Assembly (NCBI RefSeq): GCF_000621545.1
Contig: NZ_JHYA01000013.1
Location: 1 to 63,736 of the forward strand
DNA length: 63,736 bases
Reading direction: 5' to 3'
Origin: Anaerovibrio lipolyticus LB2005
Lineage (GTDB): Bacteria; Bacillota; Negativicutes; Selenomonadales; Selenomonadaceae
The notes under the pieces are model-generated. The model saw only the letters and a program-made list of their open reading frames with translations, was not told the origin of the DNA and did no database searches. The position numbers were made by a program, and so were the translations under genes. Positions within the stretch are counted from its first letter, which is position 1. Each line of letters starts with the position of its first letter. Positions 24,689 through 33,566 of the stretch are shown here, piece after piece.

Positions 24689-27193
24689 TTAATTGAAAAC
24701 AGGCATATTCTTTTCGTCATCAAAAGTGGCTGTACAACGTGGATAGTTACTACATCCCCAGAAATTTCCGTTACGGCCCTTGATGCGCCGCAAACTGCCC
24801 TCCCGGCACTTCGGGCAGAGATATTTGGAATCATCCTTTTTATTTTCTGTACTTAAATGCTCCATAGGTGCCGCCGAAGCCTTTGGCTCCTCCTTGCTCC
24901 AGCCGCCCTGATTGCCATTGCTGCGGGGCGTACCAAAGGAAGGTATTGTTTCATTGTAACCACTGGAGGCGGAGGCCGTAAAGGAATCCATTAGCTGAAA
25001 TTCCTGATTAAAGGCTGCCATCTCCTCCTCGCTGATATACGGATTGCCAAAAGGACTTTCTTCAATGTTTGCCGCTGCCGTGACAATTCTGCGTTTACCA
25101 CTTGAGAAATTGGAGCCCCCGCCAAAACTACGGCTCTGATTACGGGCTTTTGCTCCCTCCAAATCCGGTTTGCCATCCTTGTCGTCGCAGGTCATACGGC
25201 ATTTAGGAAAGGCAGAGCAACCCCAAAAATCACCATTTTTGCCGTGTCGTTTCAATAACACGCCACTTTTACACCGAGGACACACATTGGCAGCTTCACC
25301 GCCTTCTGTAGTGGAGGCCACCTGTAACTTGGCACCATAGGCCTTTTGACAAAGCTCTGTGGTAAATTTCACCTGATTTTCAATGAAATCATTTAATGAG
25401 CCGTCACCATCAGCCATGGAATGGAGCTTATCCTCCCAAATGGCTGTAAAATCCGGATATGACAGCTCCTCCGGCATTGCATCAATGAGCATATAGGCTG
25501 ACTGAGTAGGCTGAAGATATTTTTTCTTTCCGGTCTGGTTCATAAACTTACGGCGGATAAGATCATCGATAATGGTAGCCCTGGTGGCCTCTGTGCCGAT
25601 GCCATACACATCCTTCAGCTTCTTCTTGGACTCGGGGTCCTTTACGAATTTATGAATATCCTTCATGGCCGCCAACAGAGTAGATGTGGTAAATCTCATT
25701 GGAGGCTTAGTGGCCTTCTGGCTCATTTCACCTTCAAGATAAGCTACCCCATCCTTTTTCTTCATCATAGGCAAGGAAGCAGTGTCATCTTCCTCGTTAT
25801 TATCTCCGTTATCACCATTTTCTTCATGCTTATCCTTTGTCTGGGATGTATAAAGAGCCTTCCAGCCCAAATCCAGCTCTACTCTACCGCTGGCTGTAAA
25901 AAGCTCATCCTTGTAATCGATCTCTATTTTTGTCTGATTATATGTATGCACAGGATAGAACTGGGCAATATATGCCTGAGCCACCAAAAAATAAATATTT
26001 CGCTCCATTGGGGTCAGCTTTTCTGCCCCGGCTGGAACACGGGTAGGAATAATAGCGTGATGGGCAGAGATTTTCTTGTCATTCCAGGCACGGCTCTTGA
26101 TTGAGCCATCCGCTGCAGCCGCCCACTTAGCCAGCTGTTCATCACCGAAATTTTGCAAATGCTTTAAAATGGCCCCATTATCCTTGAACTGGTTGGTTGG
26201 CAAATACTCACAGTCAGAACGGGGATATGTGGTGAGCTTTCGCTCGTATAGCTTCTGAGCTGTATCCAATACCTGCTGTGGGTCGTAGCCAAACCGTTTT
26301 CCAGCCAACACCTGGAGTGATGACAGGGAAAATGGCAGTCGCTGCTGCTCCTGCTTCTTGCTCTTGGTATAAGCTGATATAACACCATTTGTTGGTGACT
26401 CAAGGAACTCCGCCATCTTGGCATCCGCTACGGCCTTGTCCACCAACCTGCCCTCAGAATCCAGACCAGCCTGAATGTCCTTTGGCTTCCATGTGGCGTA
26501 AAAATCTCCATTTTCATGGTGAAACTTACCCTTTATGGTGTAGTAATCCACTGGTTTAAAGTTTTCTATTTCCCGTTCCCTGCGCACCACCAAAGCAAGG
26601 GTAGGAGTCTTAACCCGTCCCACTGGAAGTACAAGACGTCTATGTCCTGCCCTCTGGGCCGCCAGAGTATAGGCTCTGGATAAATTCATACCAATAAGCC
26701 AGTCTGCCCGTGCCCTGGCCAGAGCTGACTGCTTAAGATTGAAAAACTCACTGTTTTCTCTAAGGGAACTGTTAGCTTCCTTAATGCTCTTTTCATCAAG
26801 AGCATTGAGAAGAATACGCCTCACCGGCTTTGTATTGCCCACAAAATCCAGCACCTCATCAATTAAGAGCTGTCCCTCCCGGTCCGGGTCACCTGCGTGA
26901 ACTATTTCATCAGCCTTATCTATGAGGCCCTTTATAATATTAAACTGCTTGGCACAGGAAGCATCCACCAACAATTTCCATTCCGCAGGAACGATTGGCA
27001 GATCCTCTGCCCGCCAGCTTTTATATTTTTCATCATACTCCTGGGGTTCAGCCTGCCTTAAAATATGGCCAAAGCCCCAAGTAACAACGCCCCCCTGGGT
27101 TTCAATAAAGCCATCCCCCCGGCGCATTGGCCCTGGAAGACATTTGGCAATTTCAGCACCCATGCTGGGCTTCTCTGCTATATATAAACGCAC
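24689..27193 (-). CDS. topB: DNA topoisomerase III (type IA)
   Basis: 834 aa. The N-terminal Toprim domain begins MRLYIAEKPSMGAEIAKCL and contains DPDREGQLL; the catalytic Tyr lies in LTTYPRSDCEYLP. The C-terminal part has two zinc-ribbon repeats (CPRCKSGVL...CSAFPKC and CPKCREGSL...CSNYPRC) separated by a low-complexity Ser/Gly-rich linker. It relaxes negative supercoils and decatenates DNA. Size fits chromosomal TopB with zinc fingers. Plasmid or ICE TopB proteins also look like this, but the neighbours are chromosomal. Confidence 0.92.
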   Translation of the reverse strand: MRLYIAEKPSMGAEIAKCLPGPMRRGDGFIETQGGVVTWGFGHILRQAEPQEYDEKYKSWRAEDLPIVPAEWKLLVDASCAKQFNIIKGLIDKADEIVHAGDPDREGQLLIDEVLDFVGNTKPVRRILLNALDEKSIKEANSSLRENSEFFNLKQSALARARADWLIGMNLSRAYTLAAQRAGHRRLVLPVGRVKTPTLALVVRREREIENFKPVDYYTIKGKFHHENGDFYATWKPKDIQAGLDSEGRLVDKAVADAKMAEFLESPTNGVISAYTKSKKQEQQRLPFSLSSLQVLAGKRFGYDPQQVLDTAQKLYERKLTTYPRSDCEYLPTNQFKDNGAILKHLQNFGDEQLAKWAAAADGSIKSRAWNDKKISAHHAIIPTRVPAGAEKLTPMERNIYFLVAQAYIAQFYPVHTYNQTKIEIDYKDELFTASGRVELDLGWKALYTSQTKDKHEENGDNGDNNEEDDTASLPMMKKKDGVAYLEGEMSQKATKPPMRFTTSTLLAAMKDIHKFVKDPESKKKLKDVYGIGTEATRATIIDDLIRRKFMNQTGKKKYLQPTQSAYMLIDAMPEELSYPDFTAIWEDKLHSMADGDGSLNDFIENQVKFTTELCQKAYGAKLQVASTTEGGEAANVCPRCKSGVLLKRHGKNGDFWGCSAFPKCRMTCDDKDGKPDLEGAKARNQSRSFGGGSNFSSGKRRIVTAAANIEESPFGNPYISEEEMAAFNQEFQLMDSFTASASSGYNETIPSFGTPRSNGNQGGWSKEEPKASAAPMEHLSTENKKDDSKYLCPKCREGSLRRIKGRNGNFWGCSNYPRCTATFDDEKNMPVFN

Positions 27194-27240
27194 TGTAAAA
27201 ACCTCTCGAATAAATTCTGTCTAAATATTTATTGGATAAA

Positions 27241-27612
27241 TCAAGTGAAAAGCAACTTATAAATTCCATATACCACCAGGAAAGTCCACAAAAGAAGCAA
27301 TATGGTAGCTATTACCACCACCATTGGCAGAAACTTCCCATAATGACCAGCACTGTGCTCACAATCCTCCAGCACCTCTGGAGGCAACAGCTGGCGCAGC
27401 CCCGCCAATATAGCCGGCACAATTACCGCATCATCCACAAGGCCAGCAGCGGGAATGGCATCAGGGACAATATCCACGGGGCTGACGAAATATAAAATAG
27501 CCGCCAATATGGCCAGACGGAATACCTTTGGAGTGCGACGATTTATAAGAGCAAAGAGCATTACAACAATATCTTTGCGTATCAGACGAAAAATCATAAA
27601 GAGCCGGTTCAT
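27241..27612 (-). CDS. DUF1232/YkvA family membrane protein
   Basis: 123 aa. ATG at 27612 (MNRLFMIF) follows AGAAGGAG. The family core YFVSPVDIVPDAIPAAGLVDDAVIV is at ~40-65; a hydrophobic C-terminus (FLPMVVVIATILLLLWTFLVVYGIYKLLF, split around residues 95-123) gives one or two membrane helices. Function is unknown. It stands just upstream of topB in the same direction (47-nt gap). Confidence 0.8.
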   Translation of the reverse strand: MNRLFMIFRLIRKDIVVMLFALINRRTPKVFRLAILAAILYFVSPVDIVPDAIPAAGLVDDAVIVPAILAGLRQLLPPEVLEDCEHSAGHYGKFLPMVVVIATILLLLWTFLVVYGIYKLLFT

Positions 27613-27734
27613 AAATTCATCTCCTTCTGGACTTACTGCAATGATATACATGTCTATCGTTATATTTTACCATATTTTCAATATATACCACAAAACCTAC
27701 ATTAAATAATATTAGTATAACAAAAAATATATAA

Positions 27735-27763
27735 TTGACATATTTTCTATGACAATTTATACT
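27735..27763 (+). promoter_or_regulatory. Promoter of the lysA-like / AEC transporter pair
   Basis: TTGACA (27735-27740), 17 nt, TATACT (27758-27763). The leader to ATG 27831 would be about 60 nt. Confidence 0.7.
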
Positions 27764-27830
27764 ATCTATGTAATTAATATTGCTTATCAATTAGCTATAA
27801 CTACCAAATTAAAATATGGAGGGCTTGTTT

Positions 27831-29093
27831 ATGAAAGAAAAGGTTTTCCCAATTTCCCAGCAGCGCCTGGAAGAAATTATTGCAAAGTACCCTACACCAT
27901 TTCATATCTATGATGAAAAGGCTATCAGGGCAAACATCCGCCGTCTTTTTAAAGCATTCAGCTGGGCTCCTGAATTCAGGGAGCATTTTGCTGTAAAGGC
28001 CACTCCAAATCCAAGACTCATGCAGATTCTGGCAGAGGAAGGTGCTGGCTCTGACTGCAGCTCCCTGGCAGAGCTTTGTCTTTCAGAGGCCGCTGGCATC
28101 ACCGGTGAAAAAATAATGCTCACCTCCAATGATACCCCTGCAGACGAATTTCAGAAGGCCATCGAGCTGGGAGCTGTCATCAACCTTGACGACATTACCC
28201 ACATCGAATATCTTGAAAAGCATGCGGGAATGCCAAAGATTATGTCATTCCGCTACAACCCTGGTAATCTTATTGCCGGCAACGATATTATCGGCAAGCC
28301 AATGGAAGCCAAGTACGGTCTTACCCATGATCAGATTCTCAAGGCCTATAAAATGGCTCAGGACCGTGGTGTAAAGCGCTTTGGGCTCCACTGTATGGTT
28401 ATTTCCAATGAGCTGAGAACTGAAGGATTTGCCCTTACAGCCTCCATCATGTTCAATCTGGCCAAGGAAATCAAGGAAAAGCTGGGCATCACCCTGGAGT
28501 TTGTAAATCTTGGCGGTGGTATCGGCATCCCGTATGAGCCTTCACAGGAGGAAGTAAATCTGGAGGAAGTAGGCGAGGCCATTCATAAGCTCTATGATGA
28601 AATCATGGTACCAGCAGGACTTGGCCAGTGTGCCATCTGCTTTGAATCCGGCCGTGCAATTACCGGGCCTTACGGCTATCTGGTTTCCACAGCTATCCAT
28701 GAAAAGCACACCTACAAAAATTACATTGGTCTTGATTCCTGCATGGCTAATCTCATGCGTCCTGCCCTTTATGGTGCTTATCACCATATTACTGTTGTGG
28801 GCAAGGAACACGCCCCTAAGGACCATGTATACGATGTAACCGGTTCCCTGTGCGAAAACAACGACAAATTCGCCATTGACCGTCAGCTGCCAAAGATTGA
28901 CATGGGTGATCGTATTGTTATTCACGATACTGGTGCTCATGGTCATTCCATGGGCTTTAACTACAACGGCAAGCTGAGAAGTGCCGAACTTTTATTGCGT
29001 GAGGACGGCAGCGTGGAAATGATTCGACGTGCCGAAACTCTGGATGATTACTTCGCCACACTCACCGGTTTTGATGGGGCAATTATGAAGTAA
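27831..29093 (+). CDS. lysA: Diaminopimelate decarboxylase-like PLP enzyme (fold III)
   Basis: 420 aa. ATG at 27831 follows TGGAGGG; five upstream in-frame codons overlap that site and are not used. The alanine-racemase-type barrel has the PLP lysine Lys56 in HFAVKATPNP, a glycine phosphate loop (NLGGGIGIPY, ~232) and CFESGRAITGPYGY; DSCMANLMRPALYGAYHH supplies the Cys of the decarboxylase active site. It should convert meso-diaminopimelate to lysine. Related fold-III decarboxylases of ornithine or carboxynorspermidine are possible, so substrate is inferred. It is followed by an AEC transporter gene (14 nt). Confidence 0.75.
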   Translation: MKEKVFPISQQRLEEIIAKYPTPFHIYDEKAIRANIRRLFKAFSWAPEFREHFAVKATPNPRLMQILAEEGAGSDCSSLAELCLSEAAGITGEKIMLTSNDTPADEFQKAIELGAVINLDDITHIEYLEKHAGMPKIMSFRYNPGNLIAGNDIIGKPMEAKYGLTHDQILKAYKMAQDRGVKRFGLHCMVISNELRTEGFALTASIMFNLAKEIKEKLGITLEFVNLGGGIGIPYEPSQEEVNLEEVGEAIHKLYDEIMVPAGLGQCAICFESGRAITGPYGYLVSTAIHEKHTYKNYIGLDSCMANLMRPALYGAYHHITVVGKEHAPKDHVYDVTGSLCENNDKFAIDRQLPKIDMGDRIVIHDTGAHGHSMGFNYNGKLRSAELLLREDGSVEMIRRAETLDDYFATLTGFDGAIMK

Positions 29094-29107
29094 AGCTGGG
29101 ATATTTA

Positions 29108-30049
29108 ATGTACAGTAATTTTATAGTCTCTCTGGAGGCAGTCCTTCCTATAGCCATTCTTATAGGTGTGGGAATGCTGACAAAAAAAATGCAGCTGCTC
29201 ACCAAGGATGAAATCGCCCATGTGAACAAGCTGGTGTTTAAGATTCTCTTTTTCTGCCTCTTATTTAAAAATATGTACCAGGCAGATTTCAGTATTGCCT
29301 TTCAGCCTCAGCTGCTGCTTTTTACCCTGATAGCCATTCTTGCTACCGTAGCAGTAGCCAGTATTGTTGTTTGTTATTTCGTCACGGATAATAAACGTCG
29401 TGGTGCCATGATTCATTCCATTTACCGCAGTAATTTTATTATTATAGGTATTCCTGTGGCAGCCAATATTTATGGCCAGGACAATATCGCCATTACCGCT
29501 ATGCTCATTACGGTGGTTATACCACTATATAACATTTTGGCCGTAACCATCTTTGAAACCTTCCGAGGCAACGAGATAAAACTGAAGCCTGTACTTCTGG
29601 GGATAGCCCACAACCCTATGATATTGGGCTGTGTTGTTGGTATCATCTTTAATCTATGCCATATTGTGGTACCCAATGCAGTTTTAAAGCCCATTTTCCA
29701 AATAGGCAGTGCCACAACCCCACTGGCTTTAATTCTTTTGGGCGCATCCTTTACCATTTCCAGCATAAAGAAGGACCACCTGTCCATCATGCTGTGTACA
29801 CTGGGAAGACTTGTAATTGCTCCGGCAATTATTCTGCCCATTGCTGTATGGCTGGGATATCGAAATATTGAGCTGGTATCCCTTATGACTGTTTTTGCAG
29901 CACCATGTGCTGTGGTGGGCTTTACCATGGCCCAGCAAATGGACAGCGATTATGAACTGGCTGGCAACTGCATAATAATGACCTCTGGACTATCCTGCTT
30001 CACCATTTTCGGCTGGATTTTCCTTGGAAAGACTTTAGGGCTTATTTAA
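29108..30049 (+). CDS. AEC family transporter (auxin efflux carrier-like)
   Basis: 313 aa with about ten hydrophobic segments in two halves, the AEC/MTR fold. The first half opens EAVLPIAILIGVGMLTKKM, and PLALILLGASFTIS is the conserved second-half motif. Bacterial AEC proteins move malate, malonate or other small carboxylates. The partner substrate might be an amino acid or diamine given the upstream decarboxylase, but this is inference. The stop codon lies inside the following terminator stem. Confidence 0.85.
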   Translation: MYSNFIVSLEAVLPIAILIGVGMLTKKMQLLTKDEIAHVNKLVFKILFFCLLFKNMYQADFSIAFQPQLLLFTLIAILATVAVASIVVCYFVTDNKRRGAMIHSIYRSNFIIIGIPVAANIYGQDNIAITAMLITVVIPLYNILAVTIFETFRGNEIKLKPVLLGIAHNPMILGCVVGIIFNLCHIVVPNAVLKPIFQIGSATTPLALILLGASFTISSIKKDHLSIMLCTLGRLVIAPAIILPIAVWLGYRNIELVSLMTVFAAPCAVVGFTMAQQMDSDYELAGNCIIMTSGLSCFTIFGWIFLGKTLGLI

Positions 30050-30064
30050 GCCCTTTTTCTTTAT
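30037..30064 (+). terminator. Terminator overlapping the AEC stop codon
   Basis: AGGGCTT-ATTT-AAGCCCT (30037-30054) then TTTTCTTTATTTT. Confidence 0.75.
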
Positions 30065-30132
30065 TTTAGACGCATTTTAGTGTATAATATCTCTGTTATG
30101 CAGATGGATTCATCTATATAATTTAATGCTAC

Positions 30133-30221
30133 GGAGAGGTGTCCGAGTGGTCGAAGGTGCTTGACTCGAAATCAAGTGAGGTTAATAGCCTCCGTGGGTT
30201 CGAATCCCACCCTCTCTGCCA
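30133..30221 (+). tRNA. tRNA-Ser (anticodon CGA)
   Basis: 89 nt with CCA encoded. Acceptor GGAGAGG pairs with CCTCTCT (G-U closing pair), the anticodon stem CTTGA/TCAAG encloses CTCGAAA (anticodon CGA), and there is a long variable arm (GAGGTTAATAGCCTC) and T-loop GGGTTCGAATCCC. A TATAAT box lies upstream at 30083-30088. Confidence 0.95.
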
Positions 30222-30372
30222 GCAACACTTGGCAAAAGCAAACGAAGTGCCGCTTGAGCCTAGTGATGCTCACTCGACAAGGGCCGTGAGTTTTGGGCCT
30301 TGTCCGTGCCAGTATCACTTAGTGTATTTACAGATTGCTCACCAGCAATCTCTTTTTTTAGGAGGAATTATT
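30222..30372 (+). promoter_or_regulatory. Structured leader between tRNA-Ser and gltX, ending in a terminator
   Basis: GACAAGG...CCTTGTC forms a strong hairpin (about 30275-30305). Then AGATTGCT-cacc-AGCAATCT (30332-30351) plus seven T makes a perfect intrinsic terminator directly before the gltX ribosome site (30361). No separate gltX promoter is obvious. The terminator ends the tRNA transcript or attenuates read-through into gltX. Confidence 0.55.
30332..30359 (+). terminator. Intrinsic terminator in front of gltX
   Basis: Perfect 8-bp stem with a CACC loop, followed by CTTTTTTT. Confidence 0.85.
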
Positions 30373-31842
30373 TTGTCAAATCGCGTTCGTACCCGCTTTG
30401 CTCCAAGCCCAACCGGCTACATGCATATCGGTAATCTTCGTACCGCACTATATGGTTATCTTTTTTCCAAGTCCCAGAATGGTGATTTTCTGCTTCGCAT
30501 CGAGGACACTGACCAAAAGCGTTATGTGGCTGATGCAGTGGAATTCATTCAGAATACCTTAAAGGCAGCCAACATCATCCCAAATGAGGGGCCTGATATC
30601 GGCGGTGACTGCGGTCCATACATCCAGAGCCAGCGTCTGGATATTTACAAGAAGTATGCAGAGGAGCTTATTGAAAAGGGCCATGCTTATCGTTGTTTCT
30701 GCAATGATTGCAGCGAGGAGCAGCATGCAGCTCAGGAAGCCGGCGATGCCAAGAGCTTCGGTGGTTACAATCGTGCCTGCCGCGATTTGGAGCAGTCTGT
30801 TATTGACCGGTATCTGGCTGAGGGCAGACCTTATGTTATCCGTCAGAAGATGCCTCTTACTGGTGAGGTTACATTCCACGATGTGGTTCACGGAAACATT
30901 ACTATCGCCTGTGACACTTTGGAGGATCAGGTTATACTGAAGCGTGACGGCATGCCTACATATAATTTTGCCAATGTTATCGATGACCATCTTATGGACA
31001 TCAGCCATATTTTCCGTGGCACTGAATTTATTACATCCACCCCTAAGCACGTACTGTTATATCAGTTCCTGGGCTGGGAGCCACCTGTATTCATTCACCT
31101 TCCTCCAGTAATGGGCAAGAACGAGGACGGCTCCATTTCCAAGCTCTCCAAGCGTCACGGAGCCACTGGCTTTAGCCAGCTGGTGGATATGGGATATCTC
31201 CCGGAGGCCATTACCAACTATGTGGCCCTTTTGGGTTGGTCTCCTAAATCCGAGCAGGAAATCTTCACCATGGATGAGTTGATTGAACGCTTCTCTTTAG
31301 AGGGCCTCAGCAAATCCCCAGCTGTATTTGACTACAACAAGCTGGACTGGGTAAACGGCGAATATTTCAAGTCCATGAGCGATGAGGACTTTGCCAAGAA
31401 GTCCAGTGCCTTTGGTGGCATTATTGCCGAATCCTTAGGTGACAAGTGGACCTACCTGGCTTCTCTCCTGAAGACCAGAGTTAGCCGTTTCAATGAAATT
31501 CCGGAACAGATTGGTTTCTTCAAGGATTTGCCTGATTATGATATCGATCTGTTTAACAATAAGCGTAATAAAGTAACTCCAGAAAAGGCTGCTGAAATCC
31601 TTCCTGTAGTTATTGAGGTTCTTGAAAAGGTTGAGACCTGGACTCCTGAGGGTATTGATGAGGTACTGCAGCCAGGCGTTGCTGAAAGCGGTATCAAAAT
31701 GGGCACCTTTATGTGGCCTGCCCGAATTGCTCTTTCCGGCCAGAAGGTAACACCAGGTGGTGTAACTGAACTGCTCTATCTCTTGGGCCGTGAAGAATCC
31801 ATGAAGCGTTTAAATCTGGGTCTGACCAAGGTTCAGGGCTAA
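30373..31842 (+). CDS. gltX: Glutamyl-tRNA synthetase
   Basis: 489 aa, normal family length. It starts at TTG 30373, 7 nt after AGGAGG; the longer in-frame extension runs through the upstream tRNA gene and is not real. Class I motifs: HIGN-type at PSPTGYMHIGNLRTA and KLSKRHG (KMSKS). SCFCNDC-like region: CFCNDCSEE, the discriminating zinc-like loop. It charges tRNA-Glu, and in Firmicutes often tRNA-Gln for later amidation. A tRNA-Glu gene lies 87 nt downstream with its own promoter. Confidence 0.95.
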   Translation: MSNRVRTRFAPSPTGYMHIGNLRTALYGYLFSKSQNGDFLLRIEDTDQKRYVADAVEFIQNTLKAANIIPNEGPDIGGDCGPYIQSQRLDIYKKYAEELIEKGHAYRCFCNDCSEEQHAAQEAGDAKSFGGYNRACRDLEQSVIDRYLAEGRPYVIRQKMPLTGEVTFHDVVHGNITIACDTLEDQVILKRDGMPTYNFANVIDDHLMDISHIFRGTEFITSTPKHVLLYQFLGWEPPVFIHLPPVMGKNEDGSISKLSKRHGATGFSQLVDMGYLPEAITNYVALLGWSPKSEQEIFTMDELIERFSLEGLSKSPAVFDYNKLDWVNGEYFKSMSDEDFAKKSSAFGGIIAESLGDKWTYLASLLKTRVSRFNEIPEQIGFFKDLPDYDIDLFNNKRNKVTPEKAAEILPVVIEVLEKVETWTPEGIDEVLQPGVAESGIKMGTFMWPARIALSGQKVTPGGVTELLYLLGREESMKRLNLGLTKVQG

Positions 31843-31887
31843 TTCCATAAGCCGAAATAACGCTCAAAAACTTTTTTCAAAAAATAT

Positions 31888-31916
31888 TTGACAAGTTCCT
31901 TTAAAAGAGGTATTAT
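31888..31916 (+). promoter_or_regulatory. Promoter of tRNA-Glu
   Basis: TTGACA (31888-31893), 17 nt, TATTAT (31911-31916), 13 nt before the mature tRNA end. Confidence 0.8.
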
Positions 31917-31929
31917 ATTCCTTGTCAAC

Positions 31930-32004
31930 GGCGCGTTGGTCAAGTGGTTAAGACTCCGCCCTCTCACGGCGGCTTCAGGGGTTCGAATCCCCTACGCGTC
32001 ACCA
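31930..32004 (+). tRNA. tRNA-Glu (anticodon CTC)
   Basis: 75 nt with CCA encoded. Acceptor GGCGCGT/ACGCGTC, anticodon stem CCGCC/GGCGG with loop CTCTCAC (anticodon CTC), T-arm GGGGTTCGAATCCCC. Confidence 0.95.
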
Positions 32005-32012
32005 GAAAATTC

Positions 32013-32042
32013 AGCTCAAGGCTTTCTGCCTTGAGCTTTTTT
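32013..32042 (+). terminator. Intrinsic terminator of tRNA-Glu
   Basis: AGCTCAAGGC-TTTCT-GCCTTGAGCT, a perfect 10-bp stem, then TTTTTT. Confidence 0.9.
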
Positions 32043-32058
32043 GATACCAAAATATACA

Positions 32059-32240
32059 TGGCAAGAACTAATGACTAGAGCGTCGGCCACGAGCCTAAAA
32101 TTCTTTTTTCCGATTATATAGTGAAAAAAATCATAACTCGCTTCGCTCAAACAAATGATTTTTTCCACTAATATTAAGGTACGTAAAAAAGACTTTTTTA
32201 CGGCCCATGTCCTAATTGCTCTAGTCATTGGCTCTTGCCA
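32059..32240. repeat. Palindromic element A (182 bp, nested hairpins)
   Basis: The 23-nt ends (32059-32081 and 32218-32240) are inverted repeats with two mismatches, starting TGGCAAGA and ending TCTTGCCA. Inside are a hairpin with 15-nt arms (32120-32134 / 32155-32169, one mismatch) and a perfect CGTAAAAAA-GAC-TTTTTTACG hairpin (32182-32202). The 20-nt loop of the larger hairpin is the near-perfect complement of the loop of element B. No coding frame is apparent. Confidence 0.75.
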
Positions 32241-32265
32241 TTTAAAATGATAACTACAATACTAG

Positions 32266-32448
32266 TGCCATGTTTGATTGTCTTGAACATTAGACTGAAT
32301 TGTGTATAGAAAATATTTTTTCCATACTAGAGTTATCTCGAAAAATTACTTGTTTGAGCGTAGCGAGTTGTAATTTTTCAAGATATTTATTTAAAGGAAA
32401 ACAATATTTTTAGCAATTCAGTTGGGTGAAAGGCAATCACACATGGCA
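32266..32448. repeat. Palindromic element B (183 bp), inverted relative to element A
   Basis: Outer arms 32266-32302 and 32414-32448 are imperfect inverted repeats (TGCCATGT...CTGAATTG with CAATTCAG...ACATGGCA). The centre is a 15-nt-arm hairpin (32335-32349 / 32370-32384) with loop TTGTTTGAGCGTAGCGAGTT, which matches the inverted loop of element A at 19 of 20 positions. It may be a mobile MITE-like unit or a long structured RNA. Confidence 0.7.
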
Positions 32449-32473
32449 TATACCTTTTATGCTTATTTTCAAA

Positions 32474-32507
32474 TACCAAAAAGGGCCTCCGCCAAAGCGG
32501 AAGCCCT
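32474..32507 (-). terminator. Intrinsic terminator after the GGGtGRT gene
   Basis: Minus-strand AGGGC-tt-CCGC-TTTG-GCGG-ag-GCCCT (32482-32507) followed by TTTTTGG. Confidence 0.8.
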
Positions 32508-32530
32508 AATTTTATTTATGTAAGCAAATC

Positions 32531-33532
32531 TTACTTGTTCATTGCCTCTGCAACAGCAACTGCAACAGCAACAGACATACCAACCATTGGGTTGTTACCA
32601 GCACCAATGAGGCCCATCATGTCAACATGAGCAGGTACGGAAGAAGAACCAGCGAACTGTGCATCGGAATGCATACGGCCGAGAGTATCAGTCATACCAT
32701 AGGAAGCAGGACCTGCAGCCATGTTATCTGGATGCAGAGTACGGCCAGTACCGCCACCGGAAGCAACGGAGAAGTACTTCTTACCCTGCTCGGTGCACTC
32801 CTTCTTGTAGGTACCAGCTACTGGATGCTGGAAACGGGTAGGGTTAGTGGAGTTACCAGTGATGGAGATATCAACCTTTTCCAGATGCATGATAGCAACA
32901 CCCTCTGGAACGGAATCAGCACCATAGCACTTAACAGCTGCACGAGGGCCGTCAGAGTACTTAACTTCCTTAACAACGTTAACCTTGCCAGCCTTGTAGT
33001 CATACTGAGTCTGAACATAGGTGAAGCCGTTGATACGGGAGATAATCTGAGCAGCATCCTTACCAAGACCATTAAGGATTACGCGGAGAGGGTTCTTACG
33101 AACCTTGTTTGCAGTCTGAGCAATACCGATAGCACCCTCAGCAGCAGCAAAGGACTCGTGACCAGCCAGGAATGCGAAGCACTCTGCATCCTCAGTGAGG
33201 AGCATAGCAGCCAGATTACCATGGCCCAGACCTACCTTACGATGGTCAGCAACAGAACCAGGTACGCAGAATGCCTGAATACCCTCGCCGATAGCTCTTG
33301 CAGCATCAGCAGCAGTCTTTACGCCCTTCTTGATAGCAATAGCAGCACCAAGAGTGTAAGCCCACTTAGCGTTCTCGAAGCAGATTGGCTGCAGATCAGT
33401 TACGATAGCAGCTGGGTCGAAACCCTTTTCCTTACAAATATCAGCAGCAGCTTCAATGGAAGCAATACCATATTTCTTGCAAACTTCATTAATACCGTCA
33501 ATACGGCGCTCATAGCCTTCAAATAATGCCAT
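32531..33532 (-). CDS. GGGtGRT family protein, unknown function
   Basis: 333 aa. The family-naming motif SGGGTGRT is at 258-265. Other conserved patches are FCVPGSVADHRKVGLGHGNLAAML (~88-111), FLAGHESFAAAEGAIGIA and GLIGAGNNPMVGMS near the C-terminus. Glycine-rich loops suggest nucleotide or cofactor binding, but no catalytic role is established. It has no signal peptide and is probably cytosolic. It is the last gene of the gap-pgk-tpiA-gpmI direction, 34 nt after a NifU-like gene; this pair recurs in anaerobic Firmicutes. Confidence 0.85.
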   Translation of the reverse strand: MALFEGYERRIDGINEVCKKYGIASIEAAADICKEKGFDPAAIVTDLQPICFENAKWAYTLGAAIAIKKGVKTAADAARAIGEGIQAFCVPGSVADHRKVGLGHGNLAAMLLTEDAECFAFLAGHESFAAAEGAIGIAQTANKVRKNPLRVILNGLGKDAAQIISRINGFTYVQTQYDYKAGKVNVVKEVKYSDGPRAAVKCYGADSVPEGVAIMHLEKVDISITGNSTNPTRFQHPVAGTYKKECTEQGKKYFSVASGGGTGRTLHPDNMAAGPASYGMTDTLGRMHSDAQFAGSSSVPAHVDMMGLIGAGNNPMVGMSVAVAVAVAEAMNK

Positions 33533-33566
33533 TTTATTTTCAGTCCTTCCTGTTCGTTATCTCAAA

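Noticed and set aside
30139-30372. N-terminal extension of gltX through tRNA-Ser
   Set aside because: The extension would translate a tRNA gene and a terminator. TTG at 30373 has AGGAGG at the right distance and gives the normal protein length.
32016-32228. 70-codon frame within palindromic element A
   Set aside because: The frame only crosses hairpin arms and has no start signals.
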